From: Azohydromonas australica DSM 1124
Lineage (GTDB): Bacteria; Pseudomonadota; Gammaproteobacteria; Burkholderiales; Burkholderiaceae_C
Direction of reading: 5' to 3'
Assembly: GCF_000430725.1 (NCBI RefSeq)
Contig: NZ_AUMO01000078.1
Location: 1-41,726 of the forward strand
DNA: 41,726 nucleotides
This document shows positions 9,253 through 18,681 of the stretch, piece after piece. Below the pieces are notes generated by a model. It saw only the letters and a program-made list of their open reading frames with translations. It made no database searches and was not told the origin of the DNA. Position numbers and translations under genes: made by a program. Positions within the stretch are counted from its first letter, which is position 1, and each line of letters opens with the position of its first letter.

Positions 9253-9321
9253 CCCGGGCACGGTGCTGTTGCCCGGGTGGAGGAAGTTCCTTAGTTGGGG
9301 ATTGGCACCGCGCGGGGTGCC
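9253..9321 (-). repeat. Paired hairpins in the catA-benA gap
   Basis: The gap of about 130 bases between catA and benA holds two perfect inverted repeats: CCCGGGCA-9nt-TGCCCGGG at 9253-9277 and GGCACC-6nt-GGTGCC at 9304-9321. Neither has a T run. They could protect or process the cat-ben transcript. Confidence 0.5.
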
Positions 9322-9333
9322 GGGATCAATGCG

Positions 9334-10248
9334 TCAGGCCGCAGCGCGCGGGCGCTGGAAGTCGGTGGCCGGGACGCTGTCCTTGTCGGCGTGCAGCGTG
9401 AAGTCGAACTTGATCTCGTAGAACGGCTTGGCCACGCCCAGCGCCTGCATCGCGGCACGATCCGTATTGGTATGGATCGGCGGCACCAGGCCCTCACGCG
9501 TGCCGAAGGCGAAGTCGTCCCAGAGGTGCGGATCGTTCTCGAGGTTGATCTGCGTGGTGAGCTTGCGGTGGCCCGGGGCGGTTACGAAGAAGTGGATGTG
9601 CGCCGGGCGATGGCCGTGGCGGCCAAGCTGCTGCAGCAGCCGGTCGGTGGCGCCGCCCGGGGGGACGCTGTAGCCCACCGGCATGACGCTGCGGAACTTG
9701 TAGCGGCCCTGCGCGTCGGTCACGATGGTGCGGCGCAGGTTGAAGTCGCTCTGGGTCTTGTCGAAGTAGGAGTAGTTGCCCACGTCGTTCGCGTGCCAGA
9801 CCTCGACCTTGGCACCGGCCAGGGGTTTGCCATCCTCGCCGCGCACCACACCCTGCATGACCACGACCTCACCCGGCGTGTTGCCGTCATCCAGGCGTGC
9901 TTCGCCTTGCACCACCGGGGCGCCGGCCACGTACAGCGGACCCTCGATGGTGCGCGGCGTGCCGCCCTTGAGGCCGGCCTTGGCCTCGGCCTCGTCCATG
10001 CGCAGGTCCAGGAAATGCTCCAGGCCGGTGCCCGGGACAATCAGGCCCAGCTCGCCGCTGCGGCCCGCGTCGCCCAGGTAGTTCAGGCCAGCCCAGAACT
10101 CCTCGGGCGTGATGTCCAGCTCTTCCATGGCGATCATCAAGTCGCGCATCAGGCGGCGCACGATCGTCTTGATGCGGGGGTTGCCTTCGCCGACGACACC
10201 GGTGGTCTCGAAGCGGTTAAGCAGTTGGTCGATGGTCTTGGTGTCCAT
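9334..10248 (-). CDS. catA: Catechol 1,2-dioxygenase (intradiol)
   Basis: This 304-residue non-haem Fe(III) enzyme cleaves catechol to cis,cis-muconate. The N-terminal helical dimerisation domain is followed by the intradiol core. Predicted iron ligands are Y159 (in GNYSYFD), Y193 (in PVGYSVP), H217 and H219 (in HRPAHIHF). A good GAGGAGA site precedes the ATG. It sits between catC and benA, so the ring-cleavage enzyme is produced with the dioxygenase that makes its substrate. Chlorocatechol activity cannot be excluded, but the context points to ordinary catechol. Confidence 0.95.
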   Translation of the reverse strand: MDTKTIDQLLNRFETTGVVGEGNPRIKTIVRRLMRDLMIAMEELDITPEEFWAGLNYLGDAGRSGELGLIVPGTGLEHFLDLRMDEAEAKAGLKGGTPRTIEGPLYVAGAPVVQGEARLDDGNTPGEVVVMQGVVRGEDGKPLAGAKVEVWHANDVGNYSYFDKTQSDFNLRRTIVTDAQGRYKFRSVMPVGYSVPPGGATDRLLQQLGRHGHRPAHIHFFVTAPGHRKLTTQINLENDPHLWDDFAFGTREGLVPPIHTNTDRAAMQALGVAKPFYEIKFDFTLHADKDSVPATDFQRPRAAA

Positions 10249-10306
10249 GGGATGTCTCCTCAGTCGAGGTGGGTGAAAGAACGGTTGAGCGGGTCTGCCG
10301 CGGGAG

Positions 10307-10597
10307 TCAGCGATCGTCGTCGTGGATCGACGAAGGGTGTCGGCACAAGGCCGCCACTTCGATCTGCATGAAGGGAAACAGGGGCAGCGTCGAGAGGATC
10401 TGGTGCAGCTCGTCGGCGCTTTGCACGTCGAACACGCTCACGTTGGCGTAGCGCCCGGCCACGCGCCAGAGGTGCCGCCACTTGCCGTTACGCTGCAGCT
10501 CTTGCGCGCGTTCGCGTTCGGTCTTCTTGAGGGCATCGGCTTGGGTTGCGGGCATGTCATGCGGCAACCGCACATCCATCTGAACCTGGAACAACAT
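10307..10597 (-). CDS. catC: Muconolactone delta-isomerase
   Basis: The product has 96 residues, the normal CatC length. It converts muconolactone to 3-oxoadipate enol-lactone as a small ferredoxin-fold oligomer. Landmarks are the MLFQVQMDVRLPHDMP start, the KKTERERAQELQRNGKW helix, LWRVAGRYANVSVFDVQSADELH and LPLFPFM. AGGAG lies before the start. The neighbours catB and catA catalyse the adjacent steps. Confidence 0.95.
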   Translation of the reverse strand: MLFQVQMDVRLPHDMPATQADALKKTERERAQELQRNGKWRHLWRVAGRYANVSVFDVQSADELHQILSTLPLFPFMQIEVAALCRHPSSIHDDDR

Positions 10598-10626
10598 GGA
10601 AGGCTCCTCAGGGTAGGTTTGGGACA

Positions 10627-10642
10627 GGTTGCAGCAGCAACC
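10627..10642 (-). repeat. Small hairpin, catB-catC gap
   Basis: A perfect 6-bp inverted repeat with a 4-base loop (GGTTGC-agca-GCAACC) lies between catB and catC. There is no T tract. It is listed with the other intercistronic hairpins of this operon. Confidence 0.4.
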
Positions 10643-10653
10643 CGCCCGGTGGA

Positions 10654-11781
10654 TCAGCGGTCGCGGCGCAGGCGCGCGAGCTTGTCTTCGTCGATGTCGA
10701 TGCCCAGTCCAGGCTTGGCAGGGATCTGCAGCGAGAAGTCGCGGTAGGCCAGCGGCTCGCGCAGGATCTCCTCGGTCAGCAGCAGCGGCCCGAACAGCTC
10801 GGTGCCCCAGGCCAGCTCGTGGAAGGTGCTGAAGAGCTGCGCCGAGGCCATGGTGCCCACGGCGCCCTCGAGCATCGTGCCCCCGTAGAGCTCAATGTTG
10901 GCGGCCTTGGCGATGGCTCCCACCTGGGCTGCACCGTGCAGGCCGCCGGACTGGTTGATCTTGACGGCGAAGATGTCGGCGGCTTGCAGGCTAGCGACCT
11001 CGAAGGCATCGCGCGGCCCGTGCAGTGCTTCGTCGGCCATCACCGGGATGATGTTGGCCTGCGTCAGGCGCTGCAGCCCGGTCTTGTCGTGGGCGACGAT
11101 GGGCTGCTCGACCATGTCGATGCCCGCATCGGCCAGCATTTGCATGCCTTCGAGCGCCTGCGACACCGACCAGGCCTGGTTGGCATCGATGCGCACGCTG
11201 GCCACATCGCCCAGGGCGCGCTTGATGGCAGCCACGTGCGCCACGTCGTCCTTCACCGAGCGCAGGCCGATTTTGAGCTTGAAGATGTTGTGGCGGCGGC
11301 TCTCCAGCACGCGCTGGGCCTCAGCAATGTCGCGCTGCGTGTCGCCGCTGGCCAGGGTCCAGGCCACGGGGATGCTGTCGCGCACCCGGCCGCCGAAGAG
11401 CTCGCTCAGCGGCACGCCCAGGCGCTTGGCCTGGCCGTCGTAGAGGGCGGTCTCCAGCGCGCACTTGGCGAAGCGGTTGCCCTGGATACGGGCACCGACG
11501 TCGGCCATCAGCCGCGCCACGCCGCGCGGGTCCTGACCCACCAGCATCGGCGCGATGTAGGTGTCGATGTTGGTCTTGATGCTCTCGGGGCTTTCCTCGC
11601 CGTAGGCCAGGCCGCCGATGGTGGTGCCCTCGCCCCAGCCCACGATGCCGTCGCTGGCTTCAATGCGCACCAGCACCAGCGTCTGGTGGTTCATCGTCGC
11701 CACCGACAGCTTGTGCGGCCGGATGGTGGGCACGTCCACCAGCAGGGTCTCGACCGCCAGGATTTTCAGTTCAGAGTCCAT
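10654..11781 (-). CDS. catB: Muconate cycloisomerase I
   Basis: This 375-residue enolase-superfamily enzyme lactonises cis,cis-muconate to muconolactone. Catalytic residues fit the MLE subgroup: K168 and K170 (FKLKIG), metal ligands D199 (RIDAN), E225 (VEQP) and D250 (MADE), and K274 (AVKINQSGG). I chose the ATG at 11781 (MDSELKIL); the open frame extends 19 codons upstream without family similarity. It is the first gene of the catB-catC-catA-ben run and is transcribed away from catR. Confidence 0.95.
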   Translation of the reverse strand: MDSELKILAVETLLVDVPTIRPHKLSVATMNHQTLVLVRIEASDGIVGWGEGTTIGGLAYGEESPESIKTNIDTYIAPMLVGQDPRGVARLMADVGARIQGNRFAKCALETALYDGQAKRLGVPLSELFGGRVRDSIPVAWTLASGDTQRDIAEAQRVLESRRHNIFKLKIGLRSVKDDVAHVAAIKRALGDVASVRIDANQAWSVSQALEGMQMLADAGIDMVEQPIVAHDKTGLQRLTQANIIPVMADEALHGPRDAFEVASLQAADIFAVKINQSGGLHGAAQVGAIAKAANIELYGGTMLEGAVGTMASAQLFSTFHELAWGTELFGPLLLTEEILREPLAYRDFSLQIPAKPGLGIDIDEDKLARLRRDR

Positions 11782-12016
11782 CTGCGAAGCTCTTTGAAGG
11801 CAAGTCCCGGCCCGTCTCAGGCCGCTGGAACCAACCACTGCGTAAATGCGGAAATTGCTTCCCGCCCGGTTTTCAAGGGCAGCACTGCCCTGTCCGGTAT
11901 TCCCTGAGGATCCGGCGTTGCATGTGCTGTGTGCCTTGGATGAAGCGAATCTTAGAAAGCCGGTTGCTCAAAGTCCAAGACGCTTTTAGACTGAATCAAT
12001 ACTTAAAAGGCATGGA
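11782..12016 (+). promoter_or_regulatory. catB-catR divergent control region
   Basis: This 235-base region between the divergent catB and catR starts should hold both promoters and the CatR sites. Seen: an inverted repeat CTTTTA-15nt-TAAAAG (11983-12009), and ATAC-7nt-GCAT (11999-12013), one mismatch from the ATAC-N7-GTAT pattern described for BenM/CatM-type regulators. Both abut the catR start, which fits autoregulation. The catB-proximal sites are not clear to me. Confidence 0.5.
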
Positions 12017-12946
12017 ATGGAATTGCGCCACTTGCGCTACTTCGTGGCGGTCGCGGACGAGCAAAGCTTCACGCGTGCGGCGCAGCGGCTGAACATTTCC
12101 CAGCCGCCGCTGAGCCGGCAGATTCAGGATCTGGAAGAGGACCTGGGTACAGCGCTGTTCGAGCGCGGCTCGCGACCGCTCAAGCTGACAGAGCCGGGCC
12201 GCTTCTTCTACGGTCACGCCACGCGGCTGCTGGAGCAGGCAGCGCAAGCCACACGAGCCACACGGCGCGTTGCGCGCATGGAGCGGCGACTGGTGATCGG
12301 CTTCGTGGGGTCAACGATGTACGGCGCGTTGCCGCGATTGGTACGCCTGTTTCGCGCCGCACGTCCTCAGGTCGAGATAGCACTGGAGGAGATGTCGACG
12401 CTGGACCAGATGGAGGCCCTGAAGGCCGGGCGCATTGATGTGGGCTTCGGGCGGATCCGGCTGGACGATCCCGTCATCAAGCGCGAGGTGCTGCGCGAGG
12501 AACGTCTGGTCGCAGCCATACCTATGGAGCATGCACTCGCAATTCCAGATAAACCAATCATTATTTCTGCCCTGGAAAATCAAGATATTCTCGTTTACCC
12601 TAAACGACCGCGGCCGAGCTATGCGGACCAAGTGCTGTCGCTGTTCCGCGACCAGGGCCTGCAACCGGCGGCCGTGCACGAGGTGCAGGAGATCCAGACC
12701 GCACTGGGGTTGGTGGCCGCTGGCATGGGCATCTGCGTGGTGCCGACCGGCGTGAGCCGGCTCCGGCCGGACGAGGTGGTCTACCGCCCGCTGAGTGATC
12801 CGCAAGCGGTGTCCCCCGTCATCATGAGCACGCGGCTGCATGACAGGAACGACGATATCGGCGTGCTGCGCGCGCTGATCGACCTGATCTACAAAGAGCA
12901 AGCCGAGGCCCGACAGCGTGCAGCGGCCGAGGACAAGTCGCTCTAG
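12017..12946 (+). CDS. catR: LysR-type regulator of the cat/ben genes (CatR/BenM type)
   Basis: The product has 309 residues. The N-terminal winged helix (MELRHLRYFVAVADEQSFTRAAQRLNISQPPLSRQIQDLE) is typical of CatR/CatM/BenM. The effector domain has the EEMSTLDQMEALKAGRIDVGFGR and PSYADQVLSLFRDQGLQP segments found in this subgroup. It should activate catB and the following genes with cis,cis-muconate, perhaps also benzoate. Its stop codon overlaps the convergent benE stop. Bases about 12540-12605 (residues about 175-197) are strikingly AT-rich compared with the rest of the gene, although the protein length stays normal. Confidence 0.9.
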   Translation: MELRHLRYFVAVADEQSFTRAAQRLNISQPPLSRQIQDLEEDLGTALFERGSRPLKLTEPGRFFYGHATRLLEQAAQATRATRRVARMERRLVIGFVGSTMYGALPRLVRLFRAARPQVEIALEEMSTLDQMEALKAGRIDVGFGRIRLDDPVIKREVLREERLVAAIPMEHALAIPDKPIIISALENQDILVYPKRPRPSYADQVLSLFRDQGLQPAAVHEVQEIQTALGLVAAGMGICVVPTGVSRLRPDEVVYRPLSDPQAVSPVIMSTRLHDRNDDIGVLRALIDLIYKEQAEARQRAAAEDKSL

Positions 12947-14157
12947 CGGTTGACGGCGCGGGTGACCGGCTCGGTTTTGGGCGCCGTTGGTGCGGTCGGC
13001 CGCTTCCAGCCCAGCACGGCATGGGCGCAGCCGCCAATCACCACGCCCCAGAATGCCGCGCCGAGTCCCCACAGGCTCATGCCGGACGCCGTCACGAGGA
13101 AAGTAACGATGGCCGCTTCGCGGTGCTCGGAGTCGCTGACCGCGCCCTGCACGTTGGCCGTGATGGCGCCGATGAGCGCCAGCCCCGCCAGTACAGCCAC
13201 GAACGCCGCGGGCAGCACGGTGAACAGGCCGATGATGGTGCCCGCCAGGCAGCCGCCCACCAGATAGAACACACCGTTGGCAATGCCGGCCACGTAGCGA
13301 CGGCCTGGATCCTCGTGGGCCTCGCGGCCCGTGCACAGCGCCGCAGTGATGGCTGCCAGCACAGTGGTAATGCCGCCAAACGGCGCCGTGAGGAGCGATG
13401 CCACGCCAGTGGCCACCAACACGGGCCGCGCCGGCGTGGTGTAGCCGGCGCCGCGCAGGATGGCCATGCCCGGCAGGAACTGCCCCGCCAGGCTCACCAC
13501 AGCCAGCGGCACGGCCAGGCTCAGTGTCGAGGCCCAACTCCATGCGGGTGCGATGAACACCGGACGCGTCCATTCCAGGCGCAGCGCGCTCCATTCAACG
13601 CCTCCCAGGCCCGCGGTCAGCGCGATGCCCAGCGCCAGCACCATTACCAGGTGGTAGCGCGGCCAGAACCGCCGTGCCAGCAGGTACCCCGCCACCATAC
13701 ACAGCGTCGGCAGCGGCATCGCCTCCACCGCCTTGAAGGCTCGGGCACCGAACTGGAACAGGATGCCGGCCATCATCCCGCAGCACACGCCGCGGGGAAT
13801 GTGCCGCATCAGCCAGTCGAAGCCGCCCGTCAGGCCAACGATCAGGATCAGCGCAGCCGCCGTGATGTAAGCACCCACCGCCTCCTGCAGCGGCAGATCC
13901 GGGAAAAGCGTGATCAGCAGTGCCGTGCCCGGGGCGGACCATGCAGTGATGACGGGCACCCTGAGCCACCAGCTCAGCGCGATACCGGAGACGGCCGCGC
14001 CGATCGAAATGGCCCATACCCAGGAAGCCATCATTTCCGGTGGCGCGTGGGCCGCCCGCGCGGCCTGGAAGAAGATCAGCAGCGGGCCGGCATAGGAGAT
14101 GAGCACGGCCAGGAAACCAGCCGTGACCGCAGGAACAGACCAGTCGCGTCGAAGCAT
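12943..14157 (-). CDS. benE: Benzoate:H+ symporter
   Basis: This 404-residue inner membrane protein of the benzoate transporter family has about 12 hydrophobic segments. Landmarks are TAGFLAVLISYAGPLLIFFQAA, the VITAWSAPGTALL motif, FQFGARAF, and GITTVLAAITAALCTG. I chose the ATG at 14157 (MLRRDWS); the upstream frame extension is unlike the family. It would take up benzoate beside BenK. The gene follows the pcaIJFD run but is separated from it by an intrinsic terminator at 14182-14209. Confidence 0.93.
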   Translation of the reverse strand: MLRRDWSVPAVTAGFLAVLISYAGPLLIFFQAARAAHAPPEMMASWVWAISIGAAVSGIALSWWLRVPVITAWSAPGTALLITLFPDLPLQEAVGAYITAAALILIVGLTGGFDWLMRHIPRGVCCGMMAGILFQFGARAFKAVEAMPLPTLCMVAGYLLARRFWPRYHLVMVLALGIALTAGLGGVEWSALRLEWTRPVFIAPAWSWASTLSLAVPLAVVSLAGQFLPGMAILRGAGYTTPARPVLVATGVASLLTAPFGGITTVLAAITAALCTGREAHEDPGRRYVAGIANGVFYLVGGCLAGTIIGLFTVLPAAFVAVLAGLALIGAITANVQGAVSDSEHREAAIVTFLVTASGMSLWGLGAAFWGVVIGGCAHAVLGWKRPTAPTAPKTEPVTRAVNR

Positions 14158-14181
14158 GATGTGGAGTCTCGTATGAGGCGC

Positions 14182-14209
14182 AAAAGAAAACGCCCGCGGG
14201 CAGCGGGCG
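14182..14209 (-). terminator. Intrinsic terminator between pcaD and benE
   Basis: On the minus strand, CGCCCGC-5nt-GCGGGCG is followed by TTTTCTTTT (14190-14182). It ends pcaIJFD transcription about 25 bases before the benE start, leaving little room for a separate benE promoter. Confidence 0.85.
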
Positions 14210-14231
14210 CTCATGACGGTGAAAACAGTGG

Positions 14232-15064
14232 TCAGGCCGGCAGGGCGCGCAGCCAGTCATCCAGCGCCGCACGGAACGCAAACGGCTGCTCCAGCACACT
14301 CAGGTGCGAGGCAACGGGCAACACCACCAACTGCGCACCCGGAATGCCTTGGGCGATGGCGCGTGCCATCTCCGGCGGCGTGCCCTGGTCCAGGGCGCCG
14401 GCGATGACAAGCGTCGGCACCGCGATGCGCGGCAGCCGCGCCGTCGTGTTCACGCCGGCAATGGCTTGGCAGCAGGCCACATAGCCAGAGGCATCGCAGC
14501 TGAGCACGCGCGCACGCCAATGGGCCATGACCTCGGGGTGCTCGGCGTGGAAGCCCTCGTGGAACCAGCGCTGCAGTGCGCCGTCGACGATCGCCTCCAG
14601 GCCACCGCGCTCGATACCCGCAATACGTTGCACCCAGCCGGCTTGCGCCTCCGCGGGATAAGCCGACGTGGTGTTGGCCAGCACCAGCGCCAGTACCTTT
14701 TGCGGATGGCGCAGCGCGAGTTCCTGGCCGATCATGCCGCCCATCGACAACCCGATCCAGACAACGGGTCCGACGGCCAGCTCGTCGATCAGCCGCGCCG
14801 CATCGTCGGCCAGCTCGGCCATCGTGTAAGGGCCCACTGGCGCCTCGCTGCCACCGTGGCCACGCTGGTCGTAGCGCACCACGCGGCCATGCTCGGCCAG
14901 GTGATCCGCGAGCGCGTCCCACATCGTCAAGTCACAGCCCAGTGCGTGCGCCAGCACGAACGTGCGGTGCGCCACGCCGCCGTGCCGAGGACCACGTACC
15001 TGGTAGCGCAGACGGGGCGCGCATCGCGTCAGCCCCGAGATGTCTTGCTTGCCGGTATCCGAGG

Positions 15065-15068
<4 letters not shown>
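14232..15068 (-). CDS. pcaD: 3-oxoadipate enol-lactonase
   Basis: This 278-residue alpha/beta hydrolase opens 3-oxoadipate enol-lactone to 3-oxoadipate. The triad is S108 (GLSMGG), D227 (ALDQGTP) and H255 (ASHLSVLEQP). HALGCDLTMWD and RYDQRGHGGS are typical of PcaD. I chose the ATG at 15068 because it overlaps the pcaF stop by four bases (ATGA), a coupled arrangement; the longer open frame upstream is antisense-like. It serves the catechol branch, because no protocatechuate genes (pcaGHBC) are in the window. Confidence 0.93.
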
Positions 15069-16270
<1,202 letters not shown>

Positions 16271-16294
16271 GGCTGTCTCCAGGAATGCGGTGGT

Positions 16295-16969
16295 TCAGGC
16301 CTGCTTCAGCGTCACGCCGGGCGTGAGCGCCTGCAGGTCACGCAGGGTGAGGCCGGGCACCATGTCAATGACGATGGCAGCGCCTTCGGCCAAGTCGATC
16401 ACCGCCAGATCGGTGTAGAGGCGGCTGACGCAACCCAGGCCCGTAAGCGGATAGGTGCACTCGCTCACCAGCTTGGCCTGGCCACCCTTGGTGAGGTACT
16501 CCATCATCACGAAGGTCTTCTTCGCGCCGATAGCCAGATCCATGGCACCGCCGACCGCCGGAATGGCGTCGGGCGCACCGGTGTGCCAGTTGGCGAGGTC
16601 GCCCTGGGCCGAGACCTGGAAGGCACCCAGCACGCACACGTCAAGGTGGCCGCCGCGCATCATGGCGAAGCTGTCGGCATGGTGGAAGAAGCAGCCGCCC
16701 GGCAGCAGCGTCACGGGCTGCTTGCCGGCATTGATGAGGTCATAGTCCTCCTCACCGGCAGCCGGGGCCGGGCCCATGCCGATAACGCCATTCTCGGAAT
16801 GCAGCACCACTTCCTTGTCGGCCGAGAGGTGGTTGGCCACGGCAGTGGGCAGCCCGATGCCCAGGTTCACGACAGCTCCGTCAGGGATGTCGCGCGCGAC
16901 ACGCGCAGCCATCTGGTCACGCGTCCAGCGGGAAAAGGCTGCATTGGTTGGGGTGGCTTGATGATTCAT
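16295..16969 (-). CDS. pcaJ: 3-oxoadipate CoA-transferase, subunit B
   Basis: This 224-residue beta chain moves CoA from succinyl-CoA to 3-oxoadipate. The active-site glutamate is E59 in LHSENGVIG, and NLGIGLPT lies at 35-42. I chose the ATG at 16969 (MNHQATPTN), just after the pcaI stop; the frame is open further upstream but that part is not family-like. It pairs with pcaI. Confidence 0.94.
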   Translation of the reverse strand: MNHQATPTNAAFSRWTRDQMAARVARDIPDGAVVNLGIGLPTAVANHLSADKEVVLHSENGVIGMGPAPAAGEEDYDLINAGKQPVTLLPGGCFFHHADSFAMMRGGHLDVCVLGAFQVSAQGDLANWHTGAPDAIPAVGGAMDLAIGAKKTFVMMEYLTKGGQAKLVSECTYPLTGLGCVSRLYTDLAVIDLAEGAAIVIDMVPGLTLRDLQALTPGVTLKQA

Positions 16970-16985
16970 GGGAAACTTTCCTGGT

Positions 16986-17687
16986 TCAGGCGGCGCGCTT
17001 GAAACCACCGGCGGAGGTGGCGACGCGGTCGATCTGCACGACCCGCTGTACGAAGAGGCCCGGCGTGACAACGCTCTCCGGGTCTAGGCTGCCGAGTTCG
17101 ACAACCTCGTGCACGGTGGCGACGGTGGTCATGGCCGCCATGGCCATGACCGGCCCGAAGTTGCGCGCCGTCATGCGGTAGGTCAGATTGCCCCAGCGGT
17201 CGCCCTTCTCGGCCTTGATGAGCGCGAAGTCGGCGTGGATGGGCGACTCCAGCACGAACATGCGGCCATTGATCTCGCGTGTCTCCTTGCCTTCGGCCAG
17301 CGCGGTGCCGTAGCCCGTAGGCGTGAAGAAGCCGCCGATGCCCGCACCCGCGGCGCGGATGCGCTCGGCCAGGTTGCCTTGCGGCACCAACTCCAGCTCG
17401 ATCTCGCCGGCGCGGTAGAGGGCATCGAAGTGGTGGCTGTCGGCCTGCCGCGGGAAGGAGCAGATGATCTTGCGCACCCGCTTGAGCAACAGCAGCTTCG
17501 CCAGCCCCGTGTCGCCATTGCCGGCGTTGTTGTTGACGATCACCAACTCGCGCGCGCCGGTCTCGATCAGCGCGTCGATGAGCTCGTTGGGCTGCCCGGC
17601 GGTGCCGAAGCCACCGATCATGACGGTGGCACCGTCGCGGACGTCGGCCAATGCCGCCGCGGCCGAAGAAACGATCTTGTCGATCAT
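16986..17687 (-). CDS. pcaI: 3-oxoadipate CoA-transferase, subunit A
   Basis: This 233-residue alpha chain of the CoA-transferase contains the IGGFGTAGQPNELI glycine-rich CoA-binding loop and the NNAGNGDTGLAKLL segment of the family. It is the first gene of the pcaIJFD run and is transcribed away from pcaR. A PcaR/PcaU-like operator lies in the intergenic region at 17748-17781. The genes could equally be named catIJ, since only the catechol branch is present here. Confidence 0.94.
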   Translation of the reverse strand: MIDKIVSSAAAALADVRDGATVMIGGFGTAGQPNELIDALIETGARELVIVNNNAGNGDTGLAKLLLLKRVRKIICSFPRQADSHHFDALYRAGEIELELVPQGNLAERIRAAGAGIGGFFTPTGYGTALAEGKETREINGRMFVLESPIHADFALIKAEKGDRWGNLTYRMTARNFGPVMAMAAMTTVATVHEVVELGSLDPESVVTPGLFVQRVVQIDRVATSAGGFKRAA

Positions 17688-17747
17688 GGGAGTGCTCGGG
17701 AAAGGAGGAAACCGCAGCCACCGGCTTGACCTTCAGCTGCCCGAAGT

Positions 17748-17781
17748 GTTCTAATTGCGAACTTTCATTCGCTCATAGAAC
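17748..17781 (-). promoter_or_regulatory. Predicted IclR-type (PcaR/PcaU) operator
   Basis: A palindrome GTTC-7nt-GAAC (17748-17762) is followed by a third half-site GAAC at 17778-17781, 19 bases after the preceding GAAC. Palindrome plus displaced direct repeat is the architecture described for PcaU/PobR-type IclR regulators. A TTGACA-like hexamer on the minus strand (17824-17819) with a weak TAGTCT 18 bases on would place a pcaI promoter just upstream of it. Confidence 0.55.
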
Positions 17782-17871
17782 AAACTAGGCGCGCAGACTA
17801 CGGGCATACAGCCATACCTGTCAAGGCATGGCCGCGTCGAACGTGCGCCAACACTTGCCACGAGAATTGCC

Positions 17872-18681
17872 ATGGCCATACGCAAAGCGGCTGCTGATGT
17901 CGCAAACGAGAGCGAAGAGCTCAGGCCCAGCGACAGCTACGTCCAGTCCTTCGCGCGCGGACTTGAAGTGCTGCGCAGCTTTGGTCCTGGTGCGCCCGCG
18001 CAGACCTTGTCCGAAGCCGCCGAGCGGGTGGGGCTCACGCGCGCCGGAGCGCGCCGCATCCTGCTGACACTGCAGACGCTGGGCTACGTCGAGCAGGACG
18101 GACGCCAGTTCCGCCTCACGCCCAAGGTGATGGAGCTCGGGTTTGCCTATCTCAGCGCCCAACCGTGGTGGCACCTGGCGCAGCCGTTGATGGAGGAGCT
18201 CACGCAGGAGATCAAGGAATCCACCTCGGCAGCCGTGCTCGACGGCGACCAGATCGTCTACGTACTGCGCGTGCCGGTACACAAGATCATGTCGATCAAC
18301 CTCGGCGTGGGCTCTCGGCTGCCGGCCTGGTGTACATCAATGGGCCGTGTGCTGCTGGCAAGCCTGGCTGAGGAGGAACGCGAGCGACGCGTGCTGGCGA
18401 TGACGCTGGAGTCAATGACTCCAAAGACCGTCACCGACCCCAAGAAGCTGTTGCGCACGCTGTCGCAGGTGCGGCGCCAGGGCTGGGCCCTGGTAAGCGA
18501 GGAACTGCAGTTGGGCCTGATGTCGCTGGCGGTGCCGATCCGTGACCGTGCCGGCCGGGCCGTTGCCGCCATCAACGTGAGCAGCCGGCCACAGCGGCAG
18601 TCGGGGGCTGAGATGCAGCGGCGCTGCCTGCCCGCGTTGCAGTCAGTGGCCGAGTGCATCAGCGCAATGCTCCCCAGCTGA
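17872..18681 (+). CDS. pcaR: IclR-type regulator of the pca genes
   Basis: The product has 269 residues. The N-terminal winged helix (TLSEAAERVGLTRAGARRILLTLQTLGYV) follows a YVQSFARGLEVLRSF start typical of the PcaR/PcaU/PobR group. The C-terminal effector domain has SAAVLDGDQIVYVLRV, RLPAWCTSMGRVLLA and AAINVSS. It probably activates pcaIJFD with 3-oxoadipate as inducer. It is divergent from pcaI. Confidence 0.9.
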   Translation: MAIRKAAADVANESEELRPSDSYVQSFARGLEVLRSFGPGAPAQTLSEAAERVGLTRAGARRILLTLQTLGYVEQDGRQFRLTPKVMELGFAYLSAQPWWHLAQPLMEELTQEIKESTSAAVLDGDQIVYVLRVPVHKIMSINLGVGSRLPAWCTSMGRVLLASLAEEERERRVLAMTLESMTPKTVTDPKKLLRTLSQVRRQGWALVSEELQLGLMSLAVPIRDRAGRAVAAINVSSRPQRQSGAEMQRRCLPALQSVAECISAMLPS

